Shown here in pieces: positions 6,269 through 8,784 of a DNA stretch of 8,784 bases. The position numbers and the translations under genes are program-made. The first letter of the stretch is position 1. Every line of letters starts with the position of its first letter. The notes below the pieces were generated by a model. That model did no database searches and was not told where the DNA came from. It saw only the letters and a list, made by a program, of their open reading frames with translations. This DNA is from Planctomycetaceae bacterium (lineage in GTDB: Bacteria; Planctomycetota; Planctomycetia; Pirellulales; Pirellulaceae), in assembly GCA_002685655.1 (NCBI GenBank), contig NYXM01000124.1, positions 1 through 8,784 on the forward strand, written 5' to 3'.

Positions 6269-7207
6269 GTGGCGCACGCAGCAAAGTGGATCAACGCAAA
6301 GGGTGACGAGCCCGTGACAGAGGTCGCGGTTCGTACCCTGAAGACTCGTCTGGAGATGGTTCAGCAGTACTTGGCAAAGGCCGCGATAAAGTACGAAGAC
6401 GACGACGAATACGTCCACCAGTTGAGAGTTTGGTCACGCCGCGCCGATGCGGCCATCGAGATGTATCGCGAACTGATGCCGGAATGGCGGGTCGCTTGGA
6501 TCCAAAAACAACTTATGCGGATTCGTAAGGCAACCAATGACGCCCGCGATGATGACGTTTTTGCCGAGCGGTTGGCAGAGGACAAGACGCCTGACACGGA
6601 TGGGTTGTTGAAACGTGTCGTCGAGCATCGCGTTGAGGCACAGCAGGAAGTGCTCCGAATCTACGAGCGGATGACCAAGAGGAAAGGACGTTTTGGCCGC
6701 CGCGTGGAGAAGCTACTGAAGCGAGTCCGGCTTCGAGATAAGCATCGGAAGTCGAAACCGACGTACCGTGCTTGGGCGAAAGGACATCTTCGGCCAATCC
6801 TCGACGAGTTCTTCGAAATGGCGGAAGGCGACTTGACGGACACCGAGAGACTGCACCAGTTTCGCATCATGGGGAAGAACCTGCGTTACGCGATGGAACT
6901 GTTGTCGGCGGCTTTCTGTTCGCAGCTTCGGAACAAGGCCTATCCACCATTGGAGACGTTACAAGACCAACTCGGGAGGGTCAACGATCATGTGTCGCCG
7001 TTAATCCGTATCGGCCACTGGATCGAGGAAAACGATGACGAAGAACGAGCCAAGTACTTGGTTGAGATGTTGAAGAGTGAGCAAGATCAACTGAAGGAAT
7101 CTTGCCGTAGTTTCGCGGCGTGGTGGTCCGCCGAACGACGGGATCGACTGCGTGAGGTGTTCGAAGAAGTACTTGGCGATAGCAGTGCGGCGAGGAAAAC
7201 CGTGTGA
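6269..7207 (+). CDS. CHAD domain-containing (polyphosphate-binding type) protein
   Basis: A 312-residue, wholly helical and highly charged protein of the CHAD family (conserved histidine alpha-helical domain), whose members bind inorganic polyphosphate in a basic pore. The two signature repeats are visible: EYVHQLRVWSRRADAAI (47-63; His50, Arg53, Arg57, Arg58) and RLHQFRIMGKNLRYAMELL (194-212; His196, Arg199, Lys203, Arg206). RKATNDARDDDVFAERL (86-102) and LGRVNDHVSPL (235-245) are further family stretches. Residues 130-163 between the repeats are extremely rich in Lys and Arg, which fits polyanion binding. There is no signal peptide and no CYTH domain, so it is a stand-alone cytoplasmic CHAD protein. 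Starts at TTG 6182 or ATG 6206 would add 29 or 21 residues without family similarity; the GTG has the better ribosome site. The downstream transporter follows after 102 bp on the same strand without an obvious terminator, so co-transcription is likely. Confidence 0.88.
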   Translation: MAHAAKWINAKGDEPVTEVAVRTLKTRLEMVQQYLAKAAIKYEDDDEYVHQLRVWSRRADAAIEMYRELMPEWRVAWIQKQLMRIRKATNDARDDDVFAERLAEDKTPDTDGLLKRVVEHRVEAQQEVLRIYERMTKRKGRFGRRVEKLLKRVRLRDKHRKSKPTYRAWAKGHLRPILDEFFEMAEGDLTDTERLHQFRIMGKNLRYAMELLSAAFCSQLRNKAYPPLETLQDQLGRVNDHVSPLIRIGHWIEENDDEERAKYLVEMLKSEQDQLKESCRSFAAWWSAERRDRLREVFEEVLGDSSAARKTV

Positions 7208-7295
7208 GCACGGTTTCGGCCACGGAATTGAACTGTACCCTTCCAGACGCTAAGAGATGGTTACCAGATCGTAAGCACACCCTTAAGCTCGTATT

Positions 7296-7300
7296 GGAGG
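7296..7300 (+). promoter_or_regulatory. Ribosome binding site for the downstream transporter
   Basis: GGAGG (within TTGGAGG) lies 9 nt before the GTG at 7310 and fixes that non-ATG codon as the start; the transporter's first hydrophobic segment begins about 12 residues later. Confidence 0.65.
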
Positions 7301-7309
7301 TTTGTCACC

Positions 7310-8784
7310 GTGCTGTTTGCCGAGGTTACTGCCGACTCCTTGCAGGTCGGCTCGATTCTGATGGGACTGCTCGGCGGGCTGGCACTGTTCCTGTTCGGAC
7401 TGGATCAGATGTCCGACGCGTTGAAACTCATCGCGGGCGACGGAATGAGAAAGATCCTTGCCAAGCTGACGACGAATCGATTCACCGGCGCTCTTGCGGG
7501 GGCGTTTGTGACAGCGATTGTCCAATCCTCTTCCGTGACGACGGTGCTGGTCGTCGGGTTCATCTCTGCCGGGTTGATGTCACTGACTCAGTCGATTGGC
7601 GTCATCATGGGCGCGAACATTGGAACGACGATAACAGCGCAGTTGGTCGCATTCAAAGTGACCCATTACTCGCTCGTATTCGTGGCAGTCGGCTTCTTCA
7701 TGCTGTTCTCGTCGAAAAACGAGAAGGTACGCCATTACGGGCACATGATCATGGGTTTGGGGCTGATCTTTTTCGGAATGTACTTGATGAGCGACGGGAC
7801 GAAACCGTTGCGGACGTATCCGCCCTTCATGGAGATGATGCAACAAATGGACAACCCGTTGACGGCGATCCTGTTGGCCGCTGCCTTTACGGCACTGGTC
7901 CAAAGCTCATCCGCCACGACGGGTTTGGTCATCACGCTGGCCGGCCAAGGTTTCATTTCCCTTGATGCCGGCATCGCACTAATCTTCGGTGCCAACATCG
8001 GCACTTGTATCACCGCTGCCCTAGCATCGCTCGGAAAGCCACGAGAGGCCGTACGTGCAGCCGTTGTTCATGTCTTGTTTAACGTAGCGGGCGTGGCGAT
8101 CTGGTTTGCCTTCATTCCACAGCTTGGAGCCTTCGTCAGTTGGCTTTCGCCTTCGAATCCGGACCTACTTGGCAGTGCGAGGCTCGCCGCCGAAACGCCG
8201 CGACAGATCGCCAACGCGCACACCGTGTTTAACATCGCGAATACCGTCCTGTTTATCTTCTTTACGACACCTCTGGCTTGGCTCGTACAACGCATCGTGC
8301 CTGAACGCGCCGCTGTTGAAGTCGAAGTTGCGCGGCCAAAGTACCTAGATCCGATCTTGCTCCAGACGCCGGCTCTGGCGATGGACATTGTCCGCATGGA
8401 GTTGGGGCGGCTTGGGGCGGCTGCGTTGCACATGATGCGAGGGGCTCTAGAGACCGGGATCCGGGGATCGAAGGAAGAGATAGACGCTCTTGAGGATTTG
8501 GATAACAATGTGGACTCGTTGCACGGAGCCATTGTCACCTATCTCGGGAGACTCTCGAAGGAGAATCTCTCCGATCGTCAGACCGAGCAACTTCGCGATT
8601 ACTTGGCAACCGCCAATTACATAGAGAGCATCGGTGACATGATCGAGACCAACCTCGTCGATGCCGGCCGTCAGAGATTGCAGGCAAACCTGCAGATTAG
8701 CCATGCCACGGAAAGTGTCTTGAGTGCCCTGAATAAGGAAGTGGCCTGGGCCACGGAACGGGCGATACGAGCCATTGTCTCCAA
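7310..8784 (+). CDS. Na+/phosphate cotransporter with PhoU-like domain (3' end outside window)
   Basis: The frame is open from GTG 7310 to the window end, 491 codons, so the C-terminus is missing. It belongs to the Na/Pi cotransporter II (NptA/SLC34-like) family, membrane carriers that move phosphate with sodium. Both inverted repeats are intact: QSSSVTT (72-78) with GANIGTT (101-107), and QSSSATTGL (198-206) with GANIGTC (227-233). Hydrophobic segments include LMGLLGGLALFLFGL (17-31), SLVFVAVGFFMLF (121-133), MIMGLGLIFFGMYLM (146-160) and TVLFIFFTTPLAWL (312-325). From about 350 a PhoU-like helical domain begins, with ANYIESIGDMIE (435-446) resembling the PhoU acidic motif. Unlike the reverse-strand paralogue it lacks a signal segment and cadherin-like domain and starts almost directly with the membrane region. 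It follows the CHAD gene in the same direction. Direction of phosphate movement (uptake or export) cannot be told. Confidence 0.92.
   Translation, partial: MLFAEVTADSLQVGSILMGLLGGLALFLFGLDQMSDALKLIAGDGMRKILAKLTTNRFTGALAGAFVTAIVQSSSVTTVLVVGFISAGLMSLTQSIGVIMGANIGTTITAQLVAFKVTHYSLVFVAVGFFMLFSSKNEKVRHYGHMIMGLGLIFFGMYLMSDGTKPLRTYPPFMEMMQQMDNPLTAILLAAAFTALVQSSSATTGLVITLAGQGFISLDAGIALIFGANIGTCITAALASLGKPREAVRAAVVHVLFNVAGVAIWFAFIPQLGAFVSWLSPSNPDLLGSARLAAETPRQIANAHTVFNIANTVLFIFFTTPLAWLVQRIVPERAAVEVEVARPKYLDPILLQTPALAMDIVRMELGRLGAAALHMMRGALETGIRGSKEEIDALEDLDNNVDSLHGAIVTYLGRLSKENLSDRQTEQLRDYLATANYIESIGDMIETNLVDAGRQRLQANLQISHATESVLSALNKEVAWATERAIRAIVS

Noticed and set aside
5898..6284. Reverse 128-codon open frame
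   Set aside because: Cys/Trp/Arg-rich translation without domain features; overlaps the CHAD start region on the other strand.
6004..6306. Forward 100-codon open frame before the CHAD gene
   Set aside because: No ribosome binding site before its ATG, no recognisable motif, and it overlaps the start of the CHAD gene in another frame.
7204..7965. Open frame of 253 codons starting GTG over the CHAD stop codon
   Set aside because: It overlaps the transporter in another frame and its translation is Arg/His/Asp-rich with no family resemblance; the real gene is the frame from 7310, which continues past the window end.

Overview
The window looks like chromosomal DNA of a planctomycete (Planctomycetota). 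The reasons are the side-by-side DUF1800 and Tat-exported DUF1501 genes, which are typical of that phylum, the moderately high GC content, and dispersed short palindromes of the CTTTCG...CGAAAG and GTGG...CCAC kind, which I remember as common in planctomycete intergenic DNA. The phylum call is inference. No rRNA, tRNA, CRISPR array, insertion sequence or phage gene is visible.

Layout. Positions 1-477 are non-coding and dense in secondary structure: two covarying 11-bp hairpins, a long imperfect stem-loop, a short palindrome and a possible extended -10 promoter. A forward pair follows: a DUF1800 protein (478-1860) and a Tat-signal DUF1501 protein (2005-3267), separated by 144 bp carrying two mutually inverted 17-nt palindromes. 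A convergent 121-bp gap leads to a reverse-strand gene (5665 down to 3389) for a large Na+/phosphate cotransporter with an N-terminal cadherin-like domain and a C-terminal PhoU-like domain. One in-frame TGA (4571-4573) interrupts it. After about 600 bp of divergent non-coding DNA come a forward CHAD-domain gene (ending 7207) and a second Na+/phosphate cotransporter with PhoU-like domain (start GTG 7310). The second transporter is intact as far as visible but runs off the window end.

How the genes fit together. The right half reads as a phosphate-handling locus. Two sodium-dependent phosphate carriers with PhoU-like regulatory tails flank a CHAD protein, a family known to bind polyphosphate. 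A reasonable inference is that phosphate import or export is coupled to a polyphosphate-associated protein, with the reverse-strand carrier possibly inactivated. The left half is the DUF1800/DUF1501 pair, whose biochemical role is not known; DUF1501 belongs to the alkaline phosphatase/sulfatase-like fold and is exported folded by Tat. I see no direct functional link between the halves beyond adjacency.

The points most worth a second look are the single nonsense codon in an otherwise continuous transporter, the transporter-CHAD-transporter arrangement, the cadherin-like fusion, and the palindromic repeats with compensatory base changes.
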